From Isoetes taiwanensis (Eukaryota > Streptophyta > Lycopodiopsida > Isoetales > Isoetaceae), in assembly GCA_021234155.1 (NCBI GenBank), contig JAJEKV010000024.1:16455030-16519029 (forward strand): a stretch of 64,000 nt of DNA, in the 5' to 3' direction. The notes below the pieces were generated by a model. It did no database searches and had not been told where the DNA came from. It saw only the letters and a list, made by a program, of their open reading frames with translations. Below are positions 1 to 12,054 of this stretch, piece by piece. A program made the position numbers and the translations under genes. The stretch's first letter is position 1. Every line of letters begins with the position of its first letter.

Positions 1-1265
1 TGATGAACTTCGAAAGAGCCCGTAACATCGAGTTGCTCCCCACTCTGCCAGGGCATCACAAGCCTAGCCCCAATCATCATCAATCGGAGAGGAGTATTTG
101 CTCCTCACCGACATCCGTAACCTTCCCGAAAAGTGGAGAGGGAGCCTCGATTGATGAATTACTCCACCAGCTAACATGGTCGACTTGACGACTTCATCGT
201 CCCGAGCCTCTGACTTTCCTCTCCTATGAGGGAAGCCGACACCTGGCCAATGAGAGTCGACTTCCGGACATACAGCCTACAAAGTGATCGTGCAAATGAT
301 GGAGGAGCAAGAGGCCAACGGAGGAAGAGTTCCTCGCCCTCCAAGAACAGATGGGGATCCGTGGGAAAACCACGAAGCATTTTAATGCCGAGGCCTTCGA
401 CACCACCTCCATCAAGAGGAGAAGGAATCGACCTCCCCGTGCACTAATCGACACCATAATCGGCGACTACGGGGAGCTCACCGAGATAGGGGTCGGCAAT
501 CACGCTGATCGGCATAGAGCAGAGGCCAATCCAAATGAGAAGCTTCATGACGACAAATGACAGTCCCTCGAGGTACTATCCGCCGCTACTAGATGGGAGA
601 ATAGTGGTAATCCACCGCAAGTTCAGCCCCGTGAGGTGAAGAAGGAGTGTTCATGCTGATTGCACTCTCAAGCTTGGCGCAGCATGCTCGCATAGCCAAA
701 TGTCGACTATGCCGCCCCCTGGTCAAGAGAGCAATGGCGCTTTGACCTCTTCGACTTCCCATACCCCATCGACGCCGGGGCGATTGGCGGTCACCGCAGC
801 CCCTCACATCGTAATAGGGTCGAAGAGCCGGTGAGAGCCTTGCAGGGCGGCTCGTCCGGCAAAGCGTCATCGAACTTGGGTCATTCGGTGGAACGCCCAA
901 GTTAAGAAGTTCCTTGAGGACAACCCCGCCTTTACCGGTGATTTCAAGATTAGTTAGACTCTTGATCCCTGAGACTTTTGTAATTGAACTACTATATAAT
1001 ATAAATATAATTTCTCTTGCACTTTAAAATGTTTTGTTGATATGCTTTGCCCCACAACTATACCAACAAACATAAACAATGCAAGAGAACAAGTAAATCT
1101 AACCATATAGCCATGAATTACTTGTGTATGCAGCTAGAGGCCTTGGCTTAGGAGAACAACAATGCCGAGACATCATGGAAGAACAGATTCCCTTGCACTC
1201 ACCTCCCGGCAAGGAACCTATTTGAAGAAATGGAACCCATGACCCCGTGAGGAGGAGATATCCCG
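1..1265 (+). other. Pre-gag region of element A, no intact gene
   Basis: This is the part of element A upstream of recognisable gag. It has only short interrupted reading frames. I could not match them by eye to the pre-gag ORFs of element B (29459-31533). An AT-rich stretch near 980-1080 separates it from gag and resembles the non-coding spacer before gag in element B. No function is assigned. Confidence 0.4.
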
Positions 1266-2410
1266 ATGAGGACGGACCTTGAGCGGATAAAGGCTCTACT
1301 AGCCGCATGCTGTGAACAGGTTCAGTGGGCAACGCTCAATTGCCACAAGCATCAGCTCGGAAAACAGGAAGGGACAAGAGGAGGAGCAAGAGAAGGAGAT
1401 CCCCCAGCTCAGATTCCTCCGACTCAAGCTCAGACTCAGATTCCGACTCCGAGGAAGAAGAAGAGCAGGCCCGGGACCGACCAGATGGAAGGCAAAGGAA
1501 CACCAAGATGGAAGGCGAGGAACACCCCGTGAGGGACGACAAAGGGACACAAGAGTCTCCGGACTACCGTAAGAAGGTAGACTCGCTTTGGGAAATGTTT
1601 GGAAAGCCGTAAAACTCGAAAGCAATTCTCGGGCGAAACAGGTCGAATGGAGGCCGAGGCTTGGCTTGATGAAATGAGTGAATACGGCAACGCTTATGGT
1701 ATGAAGGACAAGGATAAAGGCGAAAGTAGCAACAACCAACCTGAAAGGAGCAGCACGATTTGGTGGAAGGGGTATGCAAAGGCCCATGGATTGAGCAGGG
1801 ATGCTTTGCGGTGTTCAAGAAGTTTGCTAAAGCCTTCAAAGCCACCACTACGCCCCAAGAGAGCACAAGTCCAAAGATGATGCAAAGAATTTATAGGTTG
1901 CAACAGGGAATCAAATCAGTCCGTATATACAGAGGAATTCATGAGGCTAAGGTCAGTATGAGGAGAGAAGCATGCAAAGGAAAGCTATATTGAGGGGTGA
2001 ATGATGAGATTCGCAAACTGGTGAGGGCAATAAACCCTAAGACAGTATCAGAAGCGGAATGCAAGGCTATAAGCTTGCAAGGAACGGGACCTCAGAATAG
2101 TGGGCAGAGGCAGCGGTATTTCCGTGAGAAAGACAAAGCATCGTGGAGCTATAGCCCTAGAGCAAAGAAGCCTGTGTCCAGCTAGAGCCCCATATGGTGG
2201 CAATCAAGGGAAGCGTAACGAGAAGAAGCAAAGTCCTTCAAGGACAAGCAAGAGGGCTCAAACTACTCCAAAGCAGTACGATCCTTTTTACAGGCTATGC
2301 CCAAGGAGAAGAGGCAAGAGTGCATGGAGAAACAGCTTTTGTTTCCGATGCTTCCCAGCCAAAGCCATAGAAAATGAACCGCCTATGTTATGAGTGCAAG
2401 ACTAGCGTAA
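1266..2410 (+). pseudogene. gag pseudogene of element A
   Basis: Broken gag (capsid/nucleocapsid) gene. It begins with a charged N-terminal stretch and a Ser/Asp/Glu-rich tract around 1400-1460. The capsid core follows at about 1600-1880, with AEAWLDEM and IWWKGYAKA matching ESWLDEM and IWWKGYARA in element B gag. Near 2380-2410 CYECK looks like the start of a zinc knuckle, but the His and last Cys are not in frame. Reading frame changes several times, so no full-length Gag can be made. Family placement is firm by comparison with element B; the exact ends are estimates. Confidence 0.75.
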
Positions 2411-2739
2411 TTGGGAGATTGGGACATCCCGTCTCGATGACGACGACGGGCGGCAGCCCGTGACTACATCCGTGGTGAGGTCATATCTTTGCCGCAATAG
2501 ATACTGAGCAGCAAAGCAAAGAGTCAATATAAGGTAATTTCCACAAGGGGAAGGCCAAAGCCAAGTCTTTTATAGTCCGATAGATTCGTGAAGTAGCCAT
2601 AATTTTAAGTCCCCAAGAATGGTGCAAATGTTGAAGTTGAGACCGCCAAGTCAAACCCGAGACCCGTTATTCTAGCAAGTGGGGCGAAGAAGCGCGCATG
2701 CCAGCAAGAGGATCAATTTCGACATCGACCGCCGTATAA

Positions 2740-5700
2740 CCATCCGTGATAAAGGGCAGTAATGGGCATTGGCAAGTATGATTTAATCATAGGAATGGAG
2801 TACCTTGGACGGGGGGGGCCATCATTGATTGTGGAAAGCTTTAAAGTGACCTTCCCAACGTCCGACGGCAAGATTATTGAGATCACGGGTAAGGAAGTTG
2901 TTCCCATCATGCAATGCATGTCTTCTAAACTACTGCTCAAGTCAATCAAGAGCTAACAGGTAGCATACATCTTCAAGCTTGAGATCGATGAGCCGAGTAC
3001 CTAAGAAAGCAAAGAAGACAAGGTGCTCAAGAAGTTGCCGGGCGGATAGCTAACTTGATCACGGAATTCCATGATCTCTTTCCCCGATGAGATCGAGCAT
3101 CTCCCTCCTTACGAAGTCGAGTGTGAGATAGCACTTCGAACCGAAACGGTTTAGCACAAGTAAGGCTCCATACGAATGACGACGCAGGAATTGACAGAGC
3201 TAAAGAAGCAATTGCGGGGAGTTGCTCGACCTAGGCTTTATTAGACCTAGCGTCTCGCCATTTGGAGCGCCCATTCTCTTTGTCAAGAAGAAGGATGGCG
3301 GTTTGAGGATGCATAGACTATAGGCGCTGAACAAGCACACCATCAAAAACAAGTATGCGCTTCCCGTGCCTGATGACTTGATGGATCAGCTTCAAGGAGC
3401 AAAGGTCTTCTCAAAAATCGACTTAAGGTCGATATCATCAGATCCGGATAAAGGAAGAAGATATTCATAAGACCGCCAGACGCTGGTATGGACATTATGA
3501 GTTCACGGTAATGCCTTTCGGCTTATCGAACGCTCCAAAGAACGCTCATGAGGCTCATGAACGATATCTTCGTGGGAGTTCTTAGACACCTTTGTGATAG
3601 TGTTCTTTGACGACATTTTGGTGTATAGCGAGATCCCTTTGAAGAGCACGCATAACACTTAAGGAAGGTCTTTGGAAAAGTTGAAGAGGCACCAAGAAAT
3701 CGCCAAGTTGTCGGGCGTGTCACCGAACTAAAAAGGTAGAATATCTTGGTCACGTGATCTCGGCCCGAAGGAATTTCGACGGACCCTTCCAAGATTGAAG
3801 CCGCCATTCAAAGGGTCGGCAATCAAGAATGTGCATGAGGTCGAAGTTTTCTCGGCCTAGCAGGGTACTACTGTGAAGTTCGTGGAAGAACTTTGCTAAG
3901 ATAGCGCCCCGCCAACGGACTTTGACGAGGGCGAAAAAGTGAAAAATTGGGTAGATCATTGGCACAAGAAAGCCCAAAAGGGGTTTGAATTGTTGAAGGA
4001 AGCCTTAACAACCGCCCCGGCCCTAACCCCTCGCCGCACCGGAGAAAGATAAGCTTGTAGCAACAGATGCGAGTAAGATAGCTACAAAAGTAAAGGTTCA
4101 TGCAAGAAGAGCGTGTCGTGGCGCATGACTCCAGGAAGATGAACGACGCCGAAACGCTTGCTACCCCACGCGATGATCAAGAGCCGCTTATGGTTGTCGG
4201 GGCATTAAGAATTTGGAGGCATTACCTTTTGGGAAGAAAGTTCCAATTGATACCGGATCATCGAGCCTCCAAATGTATTTACGCAAAACCACATCTCAAC
4301 CTCGAGGCGTAGAAGGTGGATGGAGTTCCTTGAAGAGTATGACTTTGATATAGTTTACAAGCCAGGGAAGCTCAATGTGGTAGCGGATGCGCTTTCAAGG
4401 CATCCCCTGACAACTAGAGTGCATTGCAATGCAATTTCGACGCTTTCCAGCGACTTCGGGAAGAAGATCGAAGAATTCTTGCCAACAGATGTCGACTTCA
4501 AGGAAGTATGGGCAAGCTTATGCAGGGAAGCAAGAACGATAAGGAACGGGAAGCCTTCAAACATTTTAAGAAGGAAGGTAACCTATTATATCATAAGAAC
4601 AAGTTGTGTGTGCCAGAATCTTCAGGAGTAAGGAAGTTGATCCTCCATGACACACACAACAGTCCAATAGCTGGCCATGCGGGGTTCATGAAAACATATT
4701 TCAAAGTACGCAGCAGCTATTATTGGCCAGGAATGAAGAAGCGGTAGCTCGCTACATCAAGGAATGTCGGCTTTGTCGAAAAACGGCGTAACGACTTCAA
4801 TTCCGGGAGCTTTGGAGCCCTTAAGCGGTGCCAAACGTTAAGTGGGAGGTCATCGGCATGGATTTCATCACGGGGCTTCCAAGGACGGAAGAGGGAAGGA
4901 TGCTTTGATGGTAGTAGTCGACAAGTTGTCGAAGATGGCACATTTCGTGCCTTGCGACTACGATATACAGCTATGGATACAAAGAAAGCTCTTCACCAAA
5001 GAGATCTTTAGGCTTCATGGCATGCCAAGGGAGATCATCTCCGGCGAGGGATCCGGTTCATGAGCGCCTTTTGGCAAGACCTCTCTGCGACCATTCGCAC
5101 GGTTATCCATGAGCACGGCGTATCATCCTCGACGGATGGCCAAACGGAGTGGACCAACGAAATTTTGAGGACATGCTACGAAACTATGTCCGAATAAACA
5201 AGGTATGTGGGAAGAATTTATTCACTTGGTGGAGTTTGCATACAATAGCACCAAGCAAGAATCATCCCAAATGTCGCCGTTTATGATCAATTACTGTTAT
5301 CAATGCCTAACTCCGCACACTTGGCACAATCCCGTGTCAAAAGTAGAAGTCTCCCGGCAGATGTTGGCCGATATCACGGCGGCTACTTTCGTGGAAGAGG
5401 TGCGAGGGTATCTCCTAGCAGCAAGGAGTCGGAAGAGCATCATAGACAAGCATCGAACAATGAGAGAATCTCGAAGTTGGCGACAATGTGTGGCTCAAGA
5501 TCAAGGTGAAGCGGTGGCCCGCGATCGAAATTGTAAAAAGCTTGCTCCAAGGTGGGCTGGACCTTTCAAAATAGTCCGAGAGTAGGTAACCAATCCTACA
5601 AGCTAGAATTGCCACCGCACCTAAAGATTTATAAGGTCTTCCACGTGAGTTTCATCAAGAAGCACACTCCAAACCCGCACGGTCTTGGACACTCAAACGT

Positions 5701-5945
5701 TGTTGGAAATGATCGAGGAGGAGCTGGAAATAGTTCCAGAATTGATTCTTGATAAAGCTTTCAAGAAAACAAGGAGATCAGAGTTCCTTCAGTATTTGGT
5801 CAAGTGGAAATACTTGCCAGTGGAAGACGCCACGTGGATACTTGAGAAAGACCTAGTAAAGAAGTATCCACAGTTCATGGAGCAATGGGACGGCAAAGTC
5901 ATCTCCGAAGAAATCGGCTCAGGCATGTCGATTTGTGTAGATTAA
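2740..5945 (+). pseudogene. pol pseudogene of element A (PR-RT-RH-INT-chromodomain)
   Basis: Pol remnants in canonical Ty3/gypsy order. Protease C-terminal part is at 2762-2956 (GKYDLIIGMEYL). RT lies at about 3040-3900, with the [16 protein letters not shown] block near 3250-3300 and the FFDD catalytic motif near 3610. RNase H is at about 4020-4420 (IWRHYLLGRKFQL, VVADALSRHP). The integrase zinc-binding region is at 4640-4740 (HDTHNSPIAGHAGF) and its core at 4850-5300. The integrase tail and chromodomain are at 5550-5945 (LQYLVKWKYLPVEDATW). Stops and frameshifts separate nearly every block, so the gene is dead. The chromodomain marks it as a chromovirus, a group that targets chromatin through this C-terminal module. 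Confidence 0.9.
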
Positions 5946-6803
5946 TTCTATGTGTAGTTAAGATTAATCTACGCATGCAACCTATGCTAGGTATGGGTTG
6001 CATGCGTTGTAACCGAAGATGAGACCGCTACGGTGATCTCTAGGGCGTGGTGTAATGTCGATGTAGGCATGACCGCGTTTCCGCTTGGAAGAGTGGAAGG
6101 TAGATTAGAAAGTCTACTTCTGTTCCACGGAAGTAGACGACCTCGAGAGAAAGGAGGTCATGGAAGGATGCATTCATAGGAAAAGCACCTCTAGCCCCAT
6201 ATATGCTTTGATGGGAGGAATCTGGCCTTCACGCCCCCATACGGGAAGGACCTATCCTCCACGCTGGGCAACTAGGGTGTAGGCATGAGAGGCATATAGG
6301 CATTTAGGCGCTGTCTCCTCGGCCATTATGGAAGATTCATCCTCTTCCTACGCCGGGAGATTAGCCATGCATCCATGTAGATAGGTGGGGTGGTCACCAT
6401 ATAACCAAAATTTTATTAATAATTAAATGGTACTAACGTAGTGTCGACCTGCAGGCCAATAGAGCGCTCCGAGGGCAGCGTCGAATGTCGAAGATGAAGA
6501 CTTGCAACACAAATTTTGTTGGAATGTGTTGCAAAGAATGAAGAGTACCTCGGACGTTAATTTGAATTTTGATAAACTTAATTGCCATGATAAGTGAAGT
6601 ATTGAGTAACCTGTTTTAATGATGTTGTGAATTGATAAGTTATTTCATAATATAATCGCGTGATAATGTTCTAAAAATATTACCTTAAGGTAATGTTAAT
6701 AAATGTGTAAATGTGATAGGAGTATATTATATGTATCAGGGTGATTGCAGGTTAGGAAGATCCCAAGGTGGGGAGACCCACGATGCTGCGGACAACATCA
6801 TTT
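5946..6803 (+). other. 3' untranslated internal region of element A
   Basis: Non-coding stretch between the chromodomain and the polypurine tract. Two blocks are shared with other copies. The part just after pol (about 6010-6070) resembles 36820-36900 in element B. The part around 6430-6540, with AACGTAGTGT and GACTTGCAACACA, recurs at 63120-63200 in element D. No coding potential is visible. Confidence 0.7.
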
Positions 6804-6817
6804 CAAGGGGGGGAGAA
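6803..6817 (+). promoter_or_regulatory. Polypurine tract of element A
   Basis: Purine run TCAAGGGGGGGGAGAA abutting the TGTGACG start of the LTR. This is the expected plus-strand primer site for reverse transcription. Equivalent tracts precede the 3' LTRs of elements B (42520-42532) and D (63485-63497). Confidence 0.85.
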
Positions 6818-8478
6818 TGTGACGTTCCGGCCAAAGATATCACGGTCCCGGGATCGATATCTTTATCGCTTGCCGAATCACGCCGTTACACGCCATCCCG
6901 ACTGACGTGTACGCCGACATATAGCCAAGTGGGTAGCCCTAGAGGGCAACTTGCTAGAAATGTGCATTGGCATTAATGTGCACATTTACCAATGTACACA
7001 TTAATGTGGGCACACATTTCCATATGGACACCTTATGCCAAGTGGGCCATACCCATAGGTGCAATTAATGTGCACATTTTCCAATGTGCACCTTCATTAA
7101 TGTGCACACATTTCCATGTGGGCACATTTTGCCACCTAGCCATTAATGGCAAGTGGGCCCATTCCCAATTATCCCACATGCCAAAAGGGGATAATTGGAA
7201 ACCCTAACCAACCCCCATGTCTATTTAGGAGGGGAAACCCTAACTTGCCCAATTTCGTTTCTAGGGCTTTAGAACTCTGTTTTGGCTGCCTCAAGAGCCA
7301 AAACCGCATCCCAGACTCTGCCTGAGTGAACTGTACCCTTAGTTTCCCTTGATTCGAGCGTTTCAGCAGGATGGTCGAGCTCAGGTCAGGAGGAGTCCCT
7401 CAAGGATCAGGTATTTAGGCAATTTAATAGCTTAAACCCTCTTTTAGTCATAAAATCAGTAGGTTTAGCCTATTAAATTGCTCATAGCAGCCTTCTAGAT
7501 CTCTAGATACCAGACTCTAACTAAAGAACCTAACTCTATGATATAGATTAGATCTTGTTCTTTAGTTCTCTTATGATGTATGTGGATGAGGTATCTCTAT
7601 GAACTCCTTGTATTGGGAAGGGGGGTAGAGACCTAAAGCTTGGTAGTGGATGCTCCTAGATTAGCCTCTCTAGCACCATATAGATTCGGCCTGTGTACAA
7701 GAGCCACACCGGGTTGTGGGTGAAGGGGCTAGGCGGCTCATAAGGAGGTTCGTGTCCTGACTCTTGAACGATCCCTCTGGCGTGTAAAGTCTACCGGGGA
7801 TCATTGAGACTAGGTCTAATGGCTTGCCACTGAGTGTGGGCAGGGCATGGGCTCGACACCCGTGAAGTGGGGTTCACTTTCCATTGGGTTCAAGTCGAAT
7901 AAGAGCAGTGGCTCTCTAGTCTCCTTGAGTCAGCATGTAGATCTCTGGAGGGAGTGATCCCTGCCTGCCCCATCGGACACGGGAGATGTAACCCGTGAAT
8001 AGCCCTTTTGGCTATGCATCCGTGAGGGCTCTGATCCGGGTCCCAACACTTTTCAACCTACTCTGCAAAGTGTGCACAGGAGGGGCGGATGGAGTGGACT
8101 ACCCATTGCCAAGTTCTTATGCCAGCCAAATCCATTGTCATGAATTCTGTCTGCAATGAACTCTGGAGATTCAAGCTTGTCAGTCCATCCCTGTGTCTGA
8201 GCCTTGGGTAGGATTCCCTAAATGCACTGTGCTGATCATTGTCTATGCAGATGTGATGTACCACCCGTAGGGGTGGATATATATGTTGCTCTTATATACT
8301 GACATGTATGTTTACGCTTCCGCAGCTAGGTAGGCCCTGAGGGAGACGGGGTGAAATGACCCCTTCACTCTTCCCACTGGAACCCGTTACGGTTGCAGTG
8401 TTATGTGGAGGGCCCTGTATCGGCATGGAGCTGGTTTGTATACGGTGGGTGCACCGTATACGAGTAGGGGACGTCACA
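6818..8478 (+). repeat. 3' LTR of element A (1661 bp)
   Basis: The LTR starts TGTGACGTTCC directly after the polypurine tract and ends ACGTCACA, giving TG..CA termini and an imperfect terminal inverted repeat. It shares the start motif and blocks such as GTGTGCACAGGAGGGGCGG with the LTRs of element B, so A and B belong to related LTR families. The rest differs, including TGTGCACATT-rich repeats at 6960-7150 that B lacks. Without the 5' LTR the target duplication cannot be confirmed; GAATT follows the element. Confidence 0.85.
7419..7567 (+). repeat. Two hairpins in the element A LTR
   Basis: An imperfect 20-bp inverted repeat pairs 7419-7438 with 7462-7481 (GCAATTTAATAG against CTATTAAATTGC). 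A perfect 11-bp one pairs 7519-7529 (AACTAAAGAAC) with 7557-7567. They may fold in the RNA leader, but no function can be shown. Confidence 0.6.
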
Positions 8479-8924
8479 GAATTTGCTTAATAACTGCCTT
8501 AAAATCTAAAAATGCATGGTAATTTTTTGCAAGCTTCATTCGGAATGAGCCATAAAACAATATCCAATAGCGCAATCCTGTATTAATTAGCTGGTAGGAT
8601 GTGAAAGCCTACCAAACCCGGCCGAAAAGTTGCTGTTTTAACATAGATAACTTAACCAAACATACCCATATCATAACTATCAAAAAGATCTCGGAGAGAG
8701 CTTTCCAACGCAATAAAAATTATCTCAAACAGAGCTCTGGATCAAAAGTTATGATAAGAAATGTGTTGCCGGCGGGGAAACTGCACTACATGCGCCCTGC
8801 AAAACTATATAAATTTCCTTTACCACATACGTCTCCTTATTATTGAGATTCCATAACCATCACGTCTCCCGGACCATCACCGCTTGCCCTAGATTTTTTT
8901 ATTGCCTGCATCCAAAACCAGACC
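8479..8924. other. Non-coding segment upstream of the phosphoglycerate mutase fragments
   Basis: AT-rich sequence with no recognisable coding. A TATA-like TATATAAAT at about 8806-8814 could be the promoter of the captured gene that follows, but this is speculative. No transposon end was recognised here, although a Helitron 5' end is expected somewhere left of 12055. Confidence 0.4.
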
Positions 8925-9891
8925 AGAGATGTGCATGTAACGTTTCTGAGAAAATCACCAAACAGACCACTTTATGTATCTACTCAGGAGCATACGGTTT
9001 TCTTAGATTCCTATTTTCTAATAAGTTTTACAAGCTATGGAGTTCCACCAGGGGATTGGAACAGAATGTTCAACTCGACCACAAAAAAAGAGACCATCCC
9101 AGTTGTTATTGCCTCGGAGCTGAATGAAAAAATGTAAGATTTGCATGATTATTATCCTATTTGCTTATAAATTTTGAGTTCTAAATAATCAACGTGATAA
9201 GTTAAACATGGTTGATTTGAAGTTCAATTTTGTTTCTGAAGACATATATAATTATTTGCAAATGACAACTGTAGAATGACATTGTTACTCCAGTAATATT
9301 AGATGTCTGCACAACATTTGGTTATGCAAATTTTTGACCTAGATGATGACTTCGGTGCATATAAATATTTGATATGGTTTTTGAATGTCAGTCTATGAAG
9401 AACTATGGACATTAAAAGTTTAATTGCAGATGTCTTTGCTGTTGGAAAATGCAGGTATGGAGAACTCTAAGGATTGAACAAGAAGGAAATTGCAGAGAAA
9501 TCGGAAACTAGAAAGTTATGGAACGGAAGAGGAGTTATGACATTTCACCCCCCAAATCGTAAAGCCTTGCCATGCATCCAGAACAAGCTGTTGTATATTT
9601 CAAGGACAAGGTATATAACAAGTGGCAGAAAGCTTTAGTATACAACAATTTTCCAAAATAAAAGGAGATTGCAACATACTTCAAAGCTTTGAGAAACGAG
9701 GAATATGCTCTGTGCAGAAGTTTTTGTTCAAGTTCAAATTTGTAGGGTTTCTATATGGATTCAGAAGTAATTTGAATATAATACTACAGGTCATTTCAGA
9801 GCTTGCAAATGGCAAAAATATTATTGTTGCAGTATATGGCAACTCCTTACGAGCAGTCATCATGTACCTTGATAGGCTGACATCACAGGAG
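8925..9891 (+). pseudogene. Phosphoglycerate mutase (dPGM-like) gene fragment, copy 1
   Basis: Three exon-like blocks of a 2,3-bisphosphoglycerate-dependent-type phosphoglycerate mutase, with plausible GT-AG introns. Block A ends at 9133 with TIPVV..ELNEK and is followed by GTAAG. Block B (about 9455-9610) begins YGEL, then a stop, then GLNKKEIAEK, and continues in another frame with RSYDI and EQAVVYFKDK. Block C (9790-9891) reads GKNIIVAVYGNSLR and IMYLDRLTSQE, the conserved GNSLR region near a catalytic His; the usual AHGNS is AVYGNS here, so that His is lost. The stop after YGEL, a frameshift and the lost His make it a pseudogene. Family identification rests on recalled plant plastid-type PGM motifs. 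Confidence 0.8.
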
Positions 9892-10173
9892 GTAAAAGTA
9901 TTCTTGGTTATTTGGTCAAAATTCAAGGCCCGAGTTTCTCGATCTATTCCTTCATAGGTATGTTTGTTGCTTGGTCTCGCTACTCTGATTTAATTCAGGT
10001 TGAAAAAACACTTTGTTGAAATACTGAGCTTTCCTCCTCCTTTCAGCAGAACAACCTGAGAAGGATTAGTAGGAGGCAGGCCCTGCTCCTTTCTTTGCTG
10101 CCAATTCCAATGCATGCAGCACCGTAGGCATTCAGGGTATTGCATCTTTCGGGGCTTATGGATATGTCAGAGC

Positions 10174-10947
10174 AGAGATGTGCATGTAACTTTTCTGAGA
10201 AAATCACCAAACAATCTACTCAAGAGCATACGGTTTTCTTAGATTCCTATTTTCTAATAAGTTTTACAAGCTAGTTTCACCAGGGGATTGGAGCAGAATG
10301 TTCAGCTCGACCACAAAAAAAAGAGACCATCCCAGTTGTTACTGCCTGGGAGCTTAATGAAAAAATGTAAGATTTGCATGATTATTATCCTATTTGCTTA
10401 TAAATTTTGAGTTCTAAATAATCAGCGTGATAGGTTAAACATGGTTGATTTGAAGTTCATTTTTGTTTCTGAAGACATATATAATTATTTGCAAATGACA
10501 ACAGTAGAATGACATTGTTACTCCAGTAATATTAGATGTCTGCACAACATTTAGTTATGCAAATTTTCGACCTAGACGATGACTTCAGTGCATATAAATA
10601 TTTGATATGGTTTTTGAATGTCAGTCTATGAAGAACTATGCACATTAAAAGTTAATTGCAGATGTCTTTGCTCTTGGGAAATGTAGCTATGGAGAACTTT
10701 ACGGATTGAACAAGAAGGAAATTGCAGAGCAATCTGAAACTAGAAAGTTATGGAATGGAAGAGGAGTTATGACATTTCACCCCCCAAATGGTAAAGCCTT
10801 GCCATGCATCCAGAACAAGCTGTTGTATACTTCAAGAACAAAGTATATAACAAGTGGCAGAAAGCTTTAGTATACAACAATTTCCCAAAATAAAAGGAGA
10901 TTGCATCATACTTCAAAGCTTTGAGAAAAGAGGAATATGCTCTGTGC
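10174..10947 (+). pseudogene. Phosphoglycerate mutase gene fragment, copy 2 (tandem duplicate)
   Basis: A second copy of blocks A and B, offset by about 1249 bp and very similar to 8925-9716, introns included. Here YGELYGLNKKEIAEQ is open, whereas copy 1 has a stop after YGEL. A frameshift still separates it from the downstream EQAVVYF part. The third block (GNSLR) is missing. Similarity stops after GAGGAATATGCTCTGTGC in both copies, marking the edge of the duplication. The intron is retained, so this was a DNA-level duplication and not retroposition. Confidence 0.8.
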
Positions 10948-12054
10948 CAAGCTGTCTCAATTAAACATCTAACCTTTTGCAAATTTGCACATAATTTGCA
11001 GATTCACACCTTTCTGGTGCTAATTTTTCATTGTTCTCATAGGATAGCTCTATACTAATTGCTCTAGATGATGTTTTAGAAGAGGGCTTAAATTTCCCTC
11101 TTTGACATAGATTCAAAGTTATAGACATAGAGTAGTGCCCATATGTAATGGAAGCCGAAAAAAGTAATAGAAGCTAGCAAGAAGAACGCGTCTGCCAGTT
11201 ACAGTAGTGCTTCCAAAATCAGAAGTGGACAAATGTTTTCTGTCTATATTGTGATTCCCATGTGGTCAGAAGATGTCCCAATAGACAATTGGTTCAAGAA
11301 ATTCTTTATTTCGGGGGTACGACAATGCAGATGATGTATCCGATAATCGCCAACACTTTACAAGGGCGTACGTCTGTCTGATAAGTGTCATCTCAAAGAC
11401 TATTTGCACTTATATTTACAAGGCGTACATTTGTCTGATAAGTGTAATCTCAAAGACTATTTGCACTTATACTGTCTTGGGAATCGAGAGTCTAAGAATC
11501 CAAGTGAACCAAATCCAGTAACTCCCCCTGCCGAAAAGTAAAAAAGGATAACAAGTAATTCATTTGCCACATAGACTATAAAAATGGACTCTCGATCTTT
11601 GATGTGGAGGCTATCTTCTCGGATTATAGAATCAAGGCTTGCATTCACAACTAAAGCTTGCGTTCACAACTTTTTTGCCATCTGTTAGTTTATGAATTGA
11701 ATAACATAGGAATACAAAAGATAATACAACAGTAAATGAAGGTGAGTGGCTGGAAACAGAGAGTTAAAGAAAGAAGCAACAACAGAGGAATCTACTAGAG
11801 GTCAAAATATCACCTAGCCTGCTTGCAATCAAATAATACTTTTTAATGGCTTGAATAAATCCTCTGTATTACAAGGGTAGCTTATTTGTTGATAGGATAA
11901 CGTGATGCTTTAATGTGCACTATTAGTTTGATCTTACAACATACCAATATCCTACCAAGAAACACTTTTACTTTGGTATCACTTTGTGTATAATGTATTA
12001 AAATGCCATATTTAATGCTTTTAATTCTATTCAATATCAGATGGTCATATGGAC
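10948..12054. other. Non-coding DNA left of element B
   Basis: No convincing coding sequence. It contains a 57-58 bp tandem duplication at 11360-11474 and ends with TGGAC (12050-12054), the left target-site copy of element B. It is probably the interior of the Helitron whose 3' end is at 44381, because element B sits between the two. Confidence 0.5.
11360..11474 (+). repeat. 57-58 bp tandem duplication
   Basis: Two adjacent copies (11360-11417 and 11418-11474) sharing GTCTGATAAGTGT and ATCTCAAAGACTATTTGCAC. They differ by a few substitutions and one indel. No function seen. Confidence 0.85.

Larger units (their letters stand above)
1..8478 (+). mobile_element. Element A: decayed Ty3/gypsy chromovirus, 5' end outside window
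   Basis: A plus-strand LTR retrotransposon whose gag, protease, RT, RNase H, integrase and chromodomain can be read in order but only in short pieces broken by many stops and frameshifts. It ends in a polypurine tract and a 1.66-kb 3' LTR starting TGTGACGTTCC and ending ACGTCACA. The protein pieces are close relatives of element B (31784-36798), so both are chromovirus-type Ty3/gypsy. Element A is clearly the more decayed copy. The 5' LTR and primer site lie outside the window. Confidence 0.9.

Noticed and set aside
1299-1787. 162-codon minus-strand frame over element A gag
   Set aside because: Antisense shadow of the gag pseudogene; the plus strand has the conserved motifs.
11609-11640. Candidate Helitron 5' end TCTTCTCGG after A
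   Set aside because: Fits the TCTT pattern, but it would exclude the phosphoglycerate mutase cargo and there is no joint evidence.
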